Assembly (NCBI GenBank): GCA_020718965.1
Contig: DYRE01000008.1
Coordinates: 1-20,766, forward strand
Length of the DNA: 20,766 nt
DNA from: Desulfomonile tiedjei
GTDB lineage: Bacteria > Desulfobacterota > Desulfomonilia > Desulfomonilales > Desulfomonilaceae
Direction of reading: 5' to 3'
In this document: positions 1 through 7,820 of the stretch, in pieces
Position numbering within the stretch: the stretch's first letter is position 1
Layout of the letters: every line of letters begins with the position of its first letter
Notes under the pieces: generated by a model
Told to the model about the DNA's origin: nothing
What the model saw: only the letters and a program-made list of their open reading frames with translations
Databases searched by the model: none
Program-made: the position numbers and the translations under genes

Positions 1-114
1 AGAGTAGCTTGGAAAAAGATCCAGAATCATATTCCACGAAAATCCTCTATAGACTTGGTAATAGGATTTAAGGTTGGCATCGGGATTTTCTGGACTCAGT
101 CTATTCTTTATCAT
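1..114 (-). CDS. Possible N-terminus of a CoA-ligase-like protein, cut by the left edge
   Basis: On the minus strand an ATG at 114 opens a reading frame that stays open for all 38 codons to the window edge. It contains NPDANLKSYYQVYRGFSW (about residues 10-27). A Y-x3-YR-x-FSW pattern near the N-terminus resembles the start of AMP-forming acyl-CoA synthetases, and the gene would follow the deacetylase and acs in the same direction. This is weak evidence: only the first 38 residues are visible, no catalytic motif is present, and the ATG has no good ribosome binding site (an AAGGA lies too far upstream). The same frame stays open upstream of the ATG to about position 190, so the true start could be earlier. 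It could also be a fortuitous open frame. Confidence 0.35.
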   Translation of the reverse strand, partial: MIKNRLSPENPDANLKSYYQVYRGFSWNMILDLFPSYS

Positions 115-274
115 TTTCCCACTATAAGGTTTCCTTGGAGTGTCAAGGTTCAAAAGTGAATCAATTGCGCCACACGATCATCGGTGTCCTAAAATGGATA
201 CCGGAACCATTGTCCAGCTATATATCAAATGATATTTGGTCATTAAAATTAAAGCGACTCATGAGATAAAACCA

Positions 275-1312
275 CTATGTCCACACACGGTGCCTGGAAT
301 GGGTTCTCCGTAATTTCCGCAACATCTCTTCGGCTCGTTTTGTTGGTAAATTAGCGAGCCTTTCTCTTCTGCCATTGAACGCTAACATGTCGAGCACTTC
401 TCTAACTGAGCTGGCAAGGGCGCGGCTGTCATAGCCGCCTTCAAGTGAAAAAAACAGAGGAGCGCCGTTCCCTGTGTCCGAAACTTGAAGCACTATTTGT
501 GTAAGCTTCCGGTAAGCCATTTCAGTCAAACGGGTCCTGCCAAGAGGATCTCTTTCATTGCCGTCAAAACCAGCGGCCACCATAATCAATTGAGGTTTAT
601 ATTTTCTCACGATTGGGTTCAGGACATTCTGATACAAATGAATTATGTCATCATCTTCCAGTTCTTTGGGAACAGGAACGTTTACCGTGTATCCAGCGCC
701 ATCCGCCTCACCGGTTTCGTCCCAGTCGCCCGTGTTTGGATACCATCCCATGTAGTGACTGGAGAAATAGAGTACCCTACTGTCTTTATAAAAGAGATCC
801 TGCAATGCGTTTCCGTGATGTATGTCCCAATCAATTATGAGAATTCTCTCTAACCCGTATTTCTCCATGGCATATTTTGCGGCTATCCCGATGTTGTTGA
901 ATATGCAAAAACCACCTGCTCGATCGGCCAGAGCATGATGGCCTGGAGGACGAACCAGGGAAAAGCAGGAGCGAACCTCCCTGTTCATCAGCGCGTCTAC
1001 CCCGCTTATTCCAGCTCCCACTGCGAGCCACGCGGCCAGGTAGGACTTGGCGCTTACGAATGTATCAGACGACAATGGGGTAAAATCGCGTTCTGCGGTG
1101 CTCATAATCAAGTCGATGTAGGTTGGGGTATGAGCCATTTGAAGCTGTTCCAAGGTAGCTAACTTCGGCTCTATTTGAACAAGCCGATTCTCAAATTCTT
1201 TGTCCAGCATTCTATAAACGCTTCGTAAACGGCTGGGAGCCTCAGGATGGACCAGTCCAGGCTTATGTTCCAGATATCTTGAGTCTCGAATTACTCCGAC
1301 CTTTCGAGTCAA
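275..1312 (-). CDS. AcuC/HDAC-like protein deacetylase
   Basis: A 345-residue protein of the arginase-fold histone deacetylase / AcuC / acetylpolyamine amidohydrolase superfamily, which removes acyl groups from lysines or polyamines with a bound metal. The full active site is visible: the paired histidines in RPPGHH (121-126), the metal ligands D163 and H165 in DWDIHHGN, a third ligand D250 in AAGFD, and the transition-state tyrosine Y294 in EGGYD. Length is normal and there is no signal peptide, so it should be cytoplasmic. The start is TTG at 1312, supported by AGGAG nine bases upstream and no better ATG nearby. It lies 176 bp downstream of acs in the same direction, separated by a hairpin. 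In Bacillus, AcuC deacetylates and reactivates acetyl-CoA synthetase; the same job here is inferred from position. An acetylpolyamine or other substrate cannot be excluded. Confidence 0.88.
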   Translation of the reverse strand: MTRKVGVIRDSRYLEHKPGLVHPEAPSRLRSVYRMLDKEFENRLVQIEPKLATLEQLQMAHTPTYIDLIMSTAERDFTPLSSDTFVSAKSYLAAWLAVGAGISGVDALMNREVRSCFSLVRPPGHHALADRAGGFCIFNNIGIAAKYAMEKYGLERILIIDWDIHHGNALQDLFYKDSRVLYFSSHYMGWYPNTGDWDETGEADGAGYTVNVPVPKELEDDDIIHLYQNVLNPIVRKYKPQLIMVAAGFDGNERDPLGRTRLTEMAYRKLTQIVLQVSDTGNGAPLFFSLEGGYDSRALASSVREVLDMLAFNGRRERLANLPTKRAEEMLRKLRRTHSRHRVWT

Positions 1313-1321
1313 TGTGTTTGG

Positions 1322-1326
1322 CTCCT
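1322..1326 (-). promoter_or_regulatory. Ribosome binding site that fixes the TTG start of the deacetylase
   Basis: AGGAG on the minus strand, nine bases before the TTG codon at 1312. It supports a rare TTG start rather than an internal ATG, which would delete the conserved N-terminus. Confidence 0.6.
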
Positions 1327-1425
1327 GTGAAGATAAAAGAATAAGCCTGCCCCCAAAATTTTATTCCTGTTTATGAGACTTTGGCAAGTTTTTTGGACTT
1401 CCCTGTTGGAAAAAAGAAATTAGTT

Positions 1426-1461
1426 GGCCTACCCGTAATAATAATTCAATGCGGGTAGGCC
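1426..1461 (-). terminator. Hairpin terminator after acs
   Basis: A perfect 10-bp inverted repeat, GGCCTACCCG (1426-1435) and CGGGTAGGCC (1452-1461), with a 16-base AT-rich loop. Read on the minus strand it starts 28 bases after the acs stop codon. It is followed, a few bases later, by an interrupted T-rich stretch (TTTCTTTTTT). The large loop and imperfect T tract suggest it may be leaky, allowing some read-through into the deacetylase gene. Confidence 0.65.
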
Positions 1462-1488
1462 GTTATCGCCTGACTTTATAATGGAAAT

Positions 1489-3447
1489 CTAGACCGTCAC
1501 CCTGTCACGAACCAGTTGTTCCACTATCGTTGGATCCGCAAGAGTTGTGGTGTCACCAAGCTCTTTGACATCACCCGCTGCGATCTTTTTAAGAAGGCGC
1601 CGCATGATCTTGCCGCTTCTGGTTTTGGGAAGTCCATCAGCCCATTGGATAGCGTCTGGTGAAGCTATTGGCCCAATTTGGGTTCGGACCATTTTGACAA
1701 GATCCTTTTTGAGTTCATCCGTTTTTTCAACACCAGTGTTGACCGTAACGAATGCGTAAATTCCCTGGCCTTTTATTTCATGCGGGAAACCAACAACAGC
1801 GGCTTCCGCTACTTTCGGATGAAGCACCAGAGCGGACTCGACTTCCGCTGTCCCAAGCCTGTGGCCAGACACGTTGAGAACATCATCGATTCTTCCAGTT
1901 ATCCAGTAGAAACCGTCCTCATCCTTTTTCGCACCATCTCCAGTGAAATAAAGACCAGGCATACGACTGAAATACGTATCAATGAACCGTTCATGATCAC
2001 CATAGACGGTTCTGGCCATCCCAGGCCACGGTCTCTTGATAAACAGAGCGCCTTCCTGGCCGGGTACCGTGACCTCGGCTCCAGTCTCAGGATCGAGAAT
2101 AACCGGCTCAACTCCAAAGAAAGGAAAGGAACACGATCCAGGTTTAATCGGGGCTACTCCGGGTAATGGCGTCATCATGTGGCCACCGGTTTCAGTTTGC
2201 CACCACGTGTCTACAATCGGACACCAATCACGACCTACATTGTGGAAATACCATCTCCACGCTTCCGGGTTTATAGGTTCACCGACTGTCCCAAGGAGTT
2301 TTAGTGATGAGACATCATGTTTTTTAACATGAGACTCGCCTTCTTTCGCTAGTGAACGGATTACGGTAGGAGCGGTATAGAACTTGTCTACCTTTCTCTT
2401 GGCCACTATCTCCCAGTAACGGTCGAAGCCCGGATAGGTTGGAATGCCTTCAAACATCACACTGGTAAACCCATCGATCAGATTGCCGTAAACGGTGTAT
2501 GTGTGCCCTGTGATCCAGCCGATGTCGGCTGTGCACCAAAATGTCTCATGTGGTTTGATATCAAAAGTTAGTTTGCAGGTCATAGCGGCGTAAAGCAGAT
2601 ACCCGGCGTGAGTATGCAGAACACCCTTGGGTTTTCCTGTGCTGCCACTTGTATAAAGAATGAATAAAGGATCCTCCGCATCCATGGATTCTGGTTTTAC
2701 ATAGGCCGGTAGTCCTGGATCAGCTACTGCATCATGCCACCAGCATTCCTTTTTGGGATCCAGCTTAAGATCCAGTCCACATCTATTTAGAACTATTACT
2801 GTCTCTATTCCAGGACATTGCTCAAGAGCGTCGTCAACAGTCTTCTTGAGTTGAAGAACCTTTCCGCCGCGGTATCCTCCATCTACTGTGATGACTACCT
2901 TCGCTCCGCAATCATGAATACGGCTGGCTATTGACTCAGCGCTAAAACCTCCGAAAATAACACAATGCACAGCCCCGATCCTGGCGCAAGCGAGCATGGC
3001 GACTGATAATTCCACGATCATTGGCAGGTAAATGATTACCCTGTCGCCTCTTTTTACACCTTTGGCAAGTAGAGCAGCGGCAAACTTGTTCACGTCCCTA
3101 TAGAGATCCAGATACGTAACGGTTTTGGATTCCTCAGGGTTATCGCTTTCCCAGTAATACGCGACTTTATTCTTTAGCAAATCAACGTGCCGATCCAGGG
3201 CATTGTAGCAAGCGTTGAGCTTTCCACCACCAAACCATTCAATTGTCGCCTTGTGAAAATCATACTTCAGGACGGAATCCCACTCTTTGTCCCAAGTAAG
3301 ATACTCCCTTGCCTGCTCGGCCCAAAAGTTGTCCACATCATTGAGTGACCGTCCGTACATTTCGTTGTACTGATCCATGCCCTTGATGTAGGCCACTTCT
3401 TTATACCCTTCTAGATGGACATCATACCACTTTGGGGCATTCTCCAT
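1489..3447 (-). CDS. acsA: Acetyl-CoA synthetase (AMP-forming)
   Basis: Converts acetate, ATP and CoA to acetyl-CoA, AMP and PPi in the cytoplasm. The protein is 652 residues, the usual Acs length. In order it shows an N-terminal ACAS domain, the ATP/AMP P-loop YTSGSTGKPKG (265-275), the VGEPINPEAW segment (about 388-397), WWQTETGG (415-422) with the tryptophan that limits the acyl pocket to acetate, the hinge motif GRIDDVLNVSGHR (about 518-530), and the C-terminal PKTRSGK with catalytic lysine 613. This lysine is the acetylation site in known Acs enzymes, and a deacetylase gene lies just downstream. The start is placed at ATG 3447: AGGAGG sits eight bases before it, whereas the upstream in-frame TTG at 3453 would have only two bases of spacing. 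It is divergent from the signalling operon at 3905. No convincing promoter was found. Confidence 0.96.
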   Translation of the reverse strand: MENAPKWYDVHLEGYKEVAYIKGMDQYNEMYGRSLNDVDNFWAEQAREYLTWDKEWDSVLKYDFHKATIEWFGGGKLNACYNALDRHVDLLKNKVAYYWESDNPEESKTVTYLDLYRDVNKFAAALLAKGVKRGDRVIIYLPMIVELSVAMLACARIGAVHCVIFGGFSAESIASRIHDCGAKVVITVDGGYRGGKVLQLKKTVDDALEQCPGIETVIVLNRCGLDLKLDPKKECWWHDAVADPGLPAYVKPESMDAEDPLFILYTSGSTGKPKGVLHTHAGYLLYAAMTCKLTFDIKPHETFWCTADIGWITGHTYTVYGNLIDGFTSVMFEGIPTYPGFDRYWEIVAKRKVDKFYTAPTVIRSLAKEGESHVKKHDVSSLKLLGTVGEPINPEAWRWYFHNVGRDWCPIVDTWWQTETGGHMMTPLPGVAPIKPGSCSFPFFGVEPVILDPETGAEVTVPGQEGALFIKRPWPGMARTVYGDHERFIDTYFSRMPGLYFTGDGAKKDEDGFYWITGRIDDVLNVSGHRLGTAEVESALVLHPKVAEAAVVGFPHEIKGQGIYAFVTVNTGVEKTDELKKDLVKMVRTQIGPIASPDAIQWADGLPKTRSGKIMRRLLKKIAAGDVKELGDTTTLADPTIVEQLVRDRVTV

Positions 3448-3455
3448 GATCAAAC

Positions 3456-3461
3456 CCTCCT
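3456..3461 (-). promoter_or_regulatory. Shine-Dalgarno of acs, deciding the ATG start
   Basis: AGGAGG on the minus strand, eight bases upstream of ATG 3447 and only two upstream of TTG 3453. This makes the ATG the likely initiation codon. Confidence 0.75.
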
Positions 3462-3904
3462 TTTCGAATTATTCCTAGGTAGAGATTGGCAAAGTTATTC
3501 CCTCTAACTTCCCAAAGGCTATCCTTTTCCCCCTTTCAATTAAATTTGCTAAAGAGCTTTTCTTGACCGCTACCTACGAAGCCACGTATAAAACATCGTC
3601 TATCAAGCCAAAAAATTCACACTCGCTATTTTAAGAAAATTAGTTGATGGAAAACCGTTGACTTTCAAGAAGTCGGCAGGCTAACAAGGATTCTTAAATC
3701 CCTGAAGTCACCGTGAACAAATACGCAACATTATTGTCACGAAACCATGTCTCGGCCTCGCATTCTTATCGGACGGGATTGATGATTGCCTGAAGTTGAT
3801 ATATAATTATCTGCTACAGTTGAGAAACTATTCCTGTCAAGTATGTTAAACTGTCAAAAGAATAGAGTCAACAAAAATTCAAGCCTCCCTAATCGTGAAA
3901 TGGG
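3462..3904. other. Divergent intergenic region between acs and the signalling operon
   Basis: About 440 bases without a credible gene on either strand. It must carry control sequences for both directions. A good sigma70-like promoter is visible for the rightward operon (see 3779-3807). No clear acs promoter and no long inverted repeat was found. Confidence 0.6.
3779..3807 (+). promoter_or_regulatory. Sigma70-like promoter for the CBS/DUF294 operon
   Basis: A -35 box TTGATG (3779-3784) and a perfect -10 box TATAAT (3802-3807) are separated by exactly 17 bases. Transcription would start near 3814, giving a leader of about 90 bases before the ATG at 3905. The -35 matches the consensus at four of six positions. 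Confidence 0.6.
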
Positions 3905-5821
3905 ATGAACGACAAGTCTTCAAATTTCGCTACGATCCCGATCGCTGCATTTCAATTCCTCAGCAGATTCCCGCCATTCAATGAACTTGACGTTACTGTT
4001 ACTGAGGAATTAGCACGGCGCCTTGAGGTTGAATTTTATCCAAAAGGAACCACAATTTTCAGGCAGGGATTAACTGACATAACGCATTTTTATGTCATCC
4101 AAAAAGGGAGTGTTCGGGTTTTTTTGAGGAGTGAAAGCGACACATTCACTCTGAGAAATGTCGGAGGAGAGGGAGAAACACTGGGAGGCCCGTGTTTAAT
4201 CAGAGATCAAAAACCCGATGTTACAGTCGAGACTTTGGAGGATACTTTCTGTTTTCTAATTCCTAAAGCGCTTTTTTTGAAAATCGTTTCAGAAAACGTT
4301 TCATTCGAAAAGTTCTTCCTGGCCGAGTTTCAGAAAGAAAGAATTTCGGCAGCCTATCTCGAAACCAGAAACGAACGAATTCGTTCATTAGGTTTGAAGC
4401 GTCTTGATTATTTCACATCGAGAGTTTCTGATGTCATAAGACCAAATTTTAAGGTTGTGCGCTCTGATTCATCTATCCAGCAAACCGGTCAGATTTTGGC
4501 TAAATTTAGAATAGGCTCCTTGCTCGTAACAAATGAGTCCTCAAACCTAGTGGGAATTGTAACAAAGAAAGATCTTCGTTCAAAGGTTGTCGCAGGAGGT
4601 ATGGACTACCATCTTCCCGTGTCTACCATTATGTCGTCCCCGGTTAAAACTATACCCGTCCAGGCTAGGTTATTCGAGACCACACTGCTTATGATAAAGG
4701 AACAGATCAGTCATCTTGCCGCTGTGGGCGGTTCGGAAATACTGGGTATAATAACAACTCATGACATCATGGTTCATCAGGCGGCTTCCCCGATAATCCT
4801 TTTTCGGGAGATACAGGCCCAGGAAAGCCCGGAATCCATGAATTCGTTATTCAAAAAGATCCCTACGGTTATAAACAACTTAATGGAAGAGGGCGCCAAA
4901 GCAAGTCATTGTATCAATATGATAACTCTTTTTCATGACCGAATATTCATCAGAGCTCTCAAACTGTTTGGAGATCTCATGTCGGGTGTAGATCTGTCCG
5001 CTCTTGCCCCTATTCTAGTTGGAAAAGCCGCCCGCATGGAACAAACGTTTGTCCCGGTTTATGATTACATCGCAGTCTATGGCGACCAATCGAACTCCAC
5101 AGTTCCATCAGAGGCTCATATTGAAAAGTTGGCCACCCGGCTCAACGATTTTTTCGAGAATTGCTTTGGGAAAAACCTCAGATCCAAAATATCTGCGGCA
5201 AATCCCAGATGGAGAGGTTCCCTGAAAATTTGGTCAAAATACATTGACGAGTGGATATCAAACCCTATTCTACCTGAAATTAGGATTGCAAAGAATTTTC
5301 TGGACGCGCGCTCATTACCCGGCGCAAATAATGTTGCAAATTCTTTTCTTAAGTTGATATTTGAGAAAATATCTTCCAGCGAAAACTTTATGAAAGGGCT
5401 GGCGGATGATTTTCTCAGTATCAAACCGCCGGTGTCTTTTTTTAGGGACATAATTGTGGAAGCTGATGGGACCCAGATAAACAAACTTGACATGGAAACC
5501 CGAGTGGCGGAGCCTTTTGCAGATTTCGCAAGATTGCTGTGTTTGAGGAATGGGGTCACCGAAACAAACACCTTGGCCCGTTTGAAGTCCCTTGCCCGTA
5601 TGAATGTCATAAACGAGGATCTCTGTTCAGAAGTTCTAGAAGCTCACGAATTTCAAACACAGTTGATTCTGATCAGTCAGTTGAGAGCGCTTGATGTAGG
5701 GGCTACTCCCGGTTATATAATTGACCCGATAGATCTCTCCGACCTCGAAAAAAGGACATTGAAAGATACTTTCGGAGTGCTTGGGAGACTCCAGGCCATA
5801 GTAGCGAAAACTTTCTTATAA
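3905..5821 (+). CDS. cNMP-fold/CBS/DUF294 protein with a degenerate nucleotidyltransferase domain
   Basis: A 638-residue cytoplasmic signalling protein. Domains: a cyclic-nucleotide-binding fold (about 22-140), two CBS domains (about 176-232 and 238-298, with GIVTKKDLRSKVV and GIITTHDIMV), a DUF294 nucleotidyltransferase-like domain (about 315-450) and the DUF294 C-terminal domain (about 460-635). It aligns from end to end with the next gene, so the pair is a tandem duplication. The nucleotidyltransferase signature is damaged. Where the neighbour has GSEGRQEQTFKTDQD, this protein has GKAARMEQTFVPVYD (373-387): the glycine-serine and the first catalytic aspartate are lost. The neighbour's CKGE segment is also replaced, by LRSK. 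Catalytic activity is therefore unlikely, while the frame is intact and long, which argues against a pseudogene. A regulatory or dimerisation role is inferred. No strong ribosome binding site precedes the ATG. Confidence 0.88.
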   Translation: MNDKSSNFATIPIAAFQFLSRFPPFNELDVTVTEELARRLEVEFYPKGTTIFRQGLTDITHFYVIQKGSVRVFLRSESDTFTLRNVGGEGETLGGPCLIRDQKPDVTVETLEDTFCFLIPKALFLKIVSENVSFEKFFLAEFQKERISAAYLETRNERIRSLGLKRLDYFTSRVSDVIRPNFKVVRSDSSIQQTGQILAKFRIGSLLVTNESSNLVGIVTKKDLRSKVVAGGMDYHLPVSTIMSSPVKTIPVQARLFETTLLMIKEQISHLAAVGGSEILGIITTHDIMVHQAASPIILFREIQAQESPESMNSLFKKIPTVINNLMEEGAKASHCINMITLFHDRIFIRALKLFGDLMSGVDLSALAPILVGKAARMEQTFVPVYDYIAVYGDQSNSTVPSEAHIEKLATRLNDFFENCFGKNLRSKISAANPRWRGSLKIWSKYIDEWISNPILPEIRIAKNFLDARSLPGANNVANSFLKLIFEKISSSENFMKGLADDFLSIKPPVSFFRDIIVEADGTQINKLDMETRVAEPFADFARLLCLRNGVTETNTLARLKSLARMNVINEDLCSEVLEAHEFQTQLILISQLRALDVGATPGYIIDPIDLSDLEKRTLKDTFGVLGRLQAIVAKTFL

Positions 5822-5880
5822 GTAATTTGTACGAATCCGAGGCTTGAACTTAATCCAGTTTATATAAAGAGGTACAGTGT

Positions 5881-7812
5881 ATGCCACCAGAAAACGATTC
5901 GCACAAGGCAGACCCGGAAGCTGTCCTGGATTTTCTAAAATCTACCAGGCCTTTCAATGAGCTTGAGGACCAGACACTGGAAAGAATTTCCAAACGAATG
6001 GGATTGGATTTCTTTGATAGAAATACGCTGATCCTCGAACAACATGTGTCGGAGCTCACCCACCTTTTTCTCATTTTTAGAGGGGCTGTTCAAATAACCC
6101 TTACCAATTCGGAACAAGAAACTATTCTACAAGATGTGAGGGGTGAGGGAAGTCATTTTGGAGCATTGTCAATAATTCGCGATGTTAAGTCTTTGTTTAA
6201 CGTGGAGGCTATTGAAGATACTTTCTGCTATTTGCTCGAGAAAGACATTTTTTTGGATTTACTCAAGAATAGCCCTTCCTTTGCCGGACAACTCTGGGAA
6301 AAGTTTTCCAGTAACGTTATGGACAGCGCCTACGAGGAGTTACGTAGCAAGAAACTTGAACCTAAAGCTGAACAAGCTTTCAGCCTTTTTACTTCAAAAG
6401 TGAGAGACCTATTGAAACGACCGCTGGAAGTAGTTTCAGCGTCGGACACTATCCAACTGGCAGCGTCCCGTATGACGGAAAAGGGTGTCGGATCTATTCT
6501 GGTAAGAGACGGTTCGAATGATATCGTCGGTATTGTCACTGATAACGATCTTAGAACTAAAGTTGTGTCCAGGGGAGTCAGTTCGCAGTCCCCAGTTTCA
6601 GACGTGATGGCGTTCCCTGTAAAATCGATACCCGCTGATACGTTATGCTTTGACGCTTTGATCACGATGATGAATATCGAGACCCATCATCTCGCAATTA
6701 CCGAAGGAAAAACCATAATGGGTGTGGTGTCCGCTCACGACATCATGGTAGACCAAGGAGTTTCCCCTATATCGCTTTATAGAGAAATAGTCGCTCAAAC
6801 GGAGATTGAAGGTCTTTACCCATTATCAGAAGCTACTCCACTCATAGTTCGGAAACTCATCACAGAAGGCGCCAAGGCAAATGACGTGGCGAAACTGATT
6901 ACCGCCTTGAATGATCACATCGTCACCCGCGTACTCTTTCTGCTCGAGAAACAACTCGGCCCTCCCCCTCACCCTTATTGCTGGATATTGATGGGTAGTG
7001 AGGGAAGACAGGAACAAACATTCAAGACTGATCAGGATAACGCCCTGATTTATGAGACCCCTCCAGAGGATTGGGACCATGTTAAATCCGCAAAACTATA
7101 CTTCCGGCGTTTTGGCAACCTGGCGATAGAGCATTTAGAAGCTTGTGGTTATCCTCTTTGCAAAGGGGAAATAATGGCGTCTAACCCAAAATGGCGAAAA
7201 CCGTTCATCGTTTGGAGGAATTATTTTGACAGATGGATGAGCGCGCCAGAACCTCAGGCCGTACTCCACGCGACAATTTTCTTTGATTTCCGAGCCGGAC
7301 ATGGTCATCAGCAACTGGCTGAAAAACTCAGAGACTACGTTGTGATTCAAGCCCCAAATCGTGGCATATTCCTGATGAATCTCGCACGAGACTGTATGTC
7401 TACCAAAATTCCCCTTTCCTTTTTCAGAAATTTCCTGGTTGAAAAAAATGGTGAGCATAAGGACAGACTGGACATCAAGTCCAGGGGGCTGACGCCATTC
7501 GTTGACTTCGCCAGAATTATGGCGCTTAGGAATGGCCTGAGAGAAACCAACACGCTTTCAAGGTTCAGGATCTTAGGAGAAGGAGGGCTAATACCCAGTG
7601 AGCTATACACGGAAGTGGTTGAAGCTTATGAATTTCAGACACAGATTCGTTTGGTGCATCAACTTCGCATGCTCGAGGCCGGACTTCAACCTGATAACTA
7701 CGTTGATCCTGCCGAATTATCAGACCTCGAAAAACAGACTCTCAGGGAGGCTTTTGCAGTGATAGGTCGAATTCAGGGATATATCAAGAATGAATTTAGA
7801 GTTCTCGAATAG
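5881..7812 (+). CDS. cNMP-fold/CBS/DUF294 putative nucleotidyltransferase, intact active site
   Basis: A 643-residue paralog of the preceding gene with the same order: cyclic-nucleotide-binding fold (about 22-140), CBS pair (about 176-232 and 240-298), DUF294 nucleotidyltransferase (about 312-450) and DUF294 C-terminal domain (about 465-635). The catalytic signature is intact: GSEGRQEQTFKTDQDN (372-387) with D384 and D386, followed by GYPLCKGEIMASNPKWR (423-439) and DFRAG (469-473). Such proteins are predicted to transfer a nucleotide to a protein or small molecule, by analogy with GlnD/GlnE-type enzymes, and the CBS domains may sense adenine nucleotides. The target is unknown. The cNMP fold lacks the usual phosphate-binding arginine (SLFNVEA replaces the RxA segment). 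The gene starts 59 bases after the first paralog; AAAGAGG lies eight bases before the ATG. The exonuclease gene follows almost at once. Confidence 0.9.
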   Translation: MPPENDSHKADPEAVLDFLKSTRPFNELEDQTLERISKRMGLDFFDRNTLILEQHVSELTHLFLIFRGAVQITLTNSEQETILQDVRGEGSHFGALSIIRDVKSLFNVEAIEDTFCYLLEKDIFLDLLKNSPSFAGQLWEKFSSNVMDSAYEELRSKKLEPKAEQAFSLFTSKVRDLLKRPLEVVSASDTIQLAASRMTEKGVGSILVRDGSNDIVGIVTDNDLRTKVVSRGVSSQSPVSDVMAFPVKSIPADTLCFDALITMMNIETHHLAITEGKTIMGVVSAHDIMVDQGVSPISLYREIVAQTEIEGLYPLSEATPLIVRKLITEGAKANDVAKLITALNDHIVTRVLFLLEKQLGPPPHPYCWILMGSEGRQEQTFKTDQDNALIYETPPEDWDHVKSAKLYFRRFGNLAIEHLEACGYPLCKGEIMASNPKWRKPFIVWRNYFDRWMSAPEPQAVLHATIFFDFRAGHGHQQLAEKLRDYVVIQAPNRGIFLMNLARDCMSTKIPLSFFRNFLVEKNGEHKDRLDIKSRGLTPFVDFARIMALRNGLRETNTLSRFRILGEGGLIPSELYTEVVEAYEFQTQIRLVHQLRMLEAGLQPDNYVDPAELSDLEKQTLREAFAVIGRIQGYIKNEFRVLE

Positions 7813-7820
7813 ATGCGAAC

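Noticed and set aside
3448..3453. TTG at 3453 as the start of acs
   Set aside because: AGGAGG is only two bases away from it but eight from the ATG at 3447, so the ATG is preferred.
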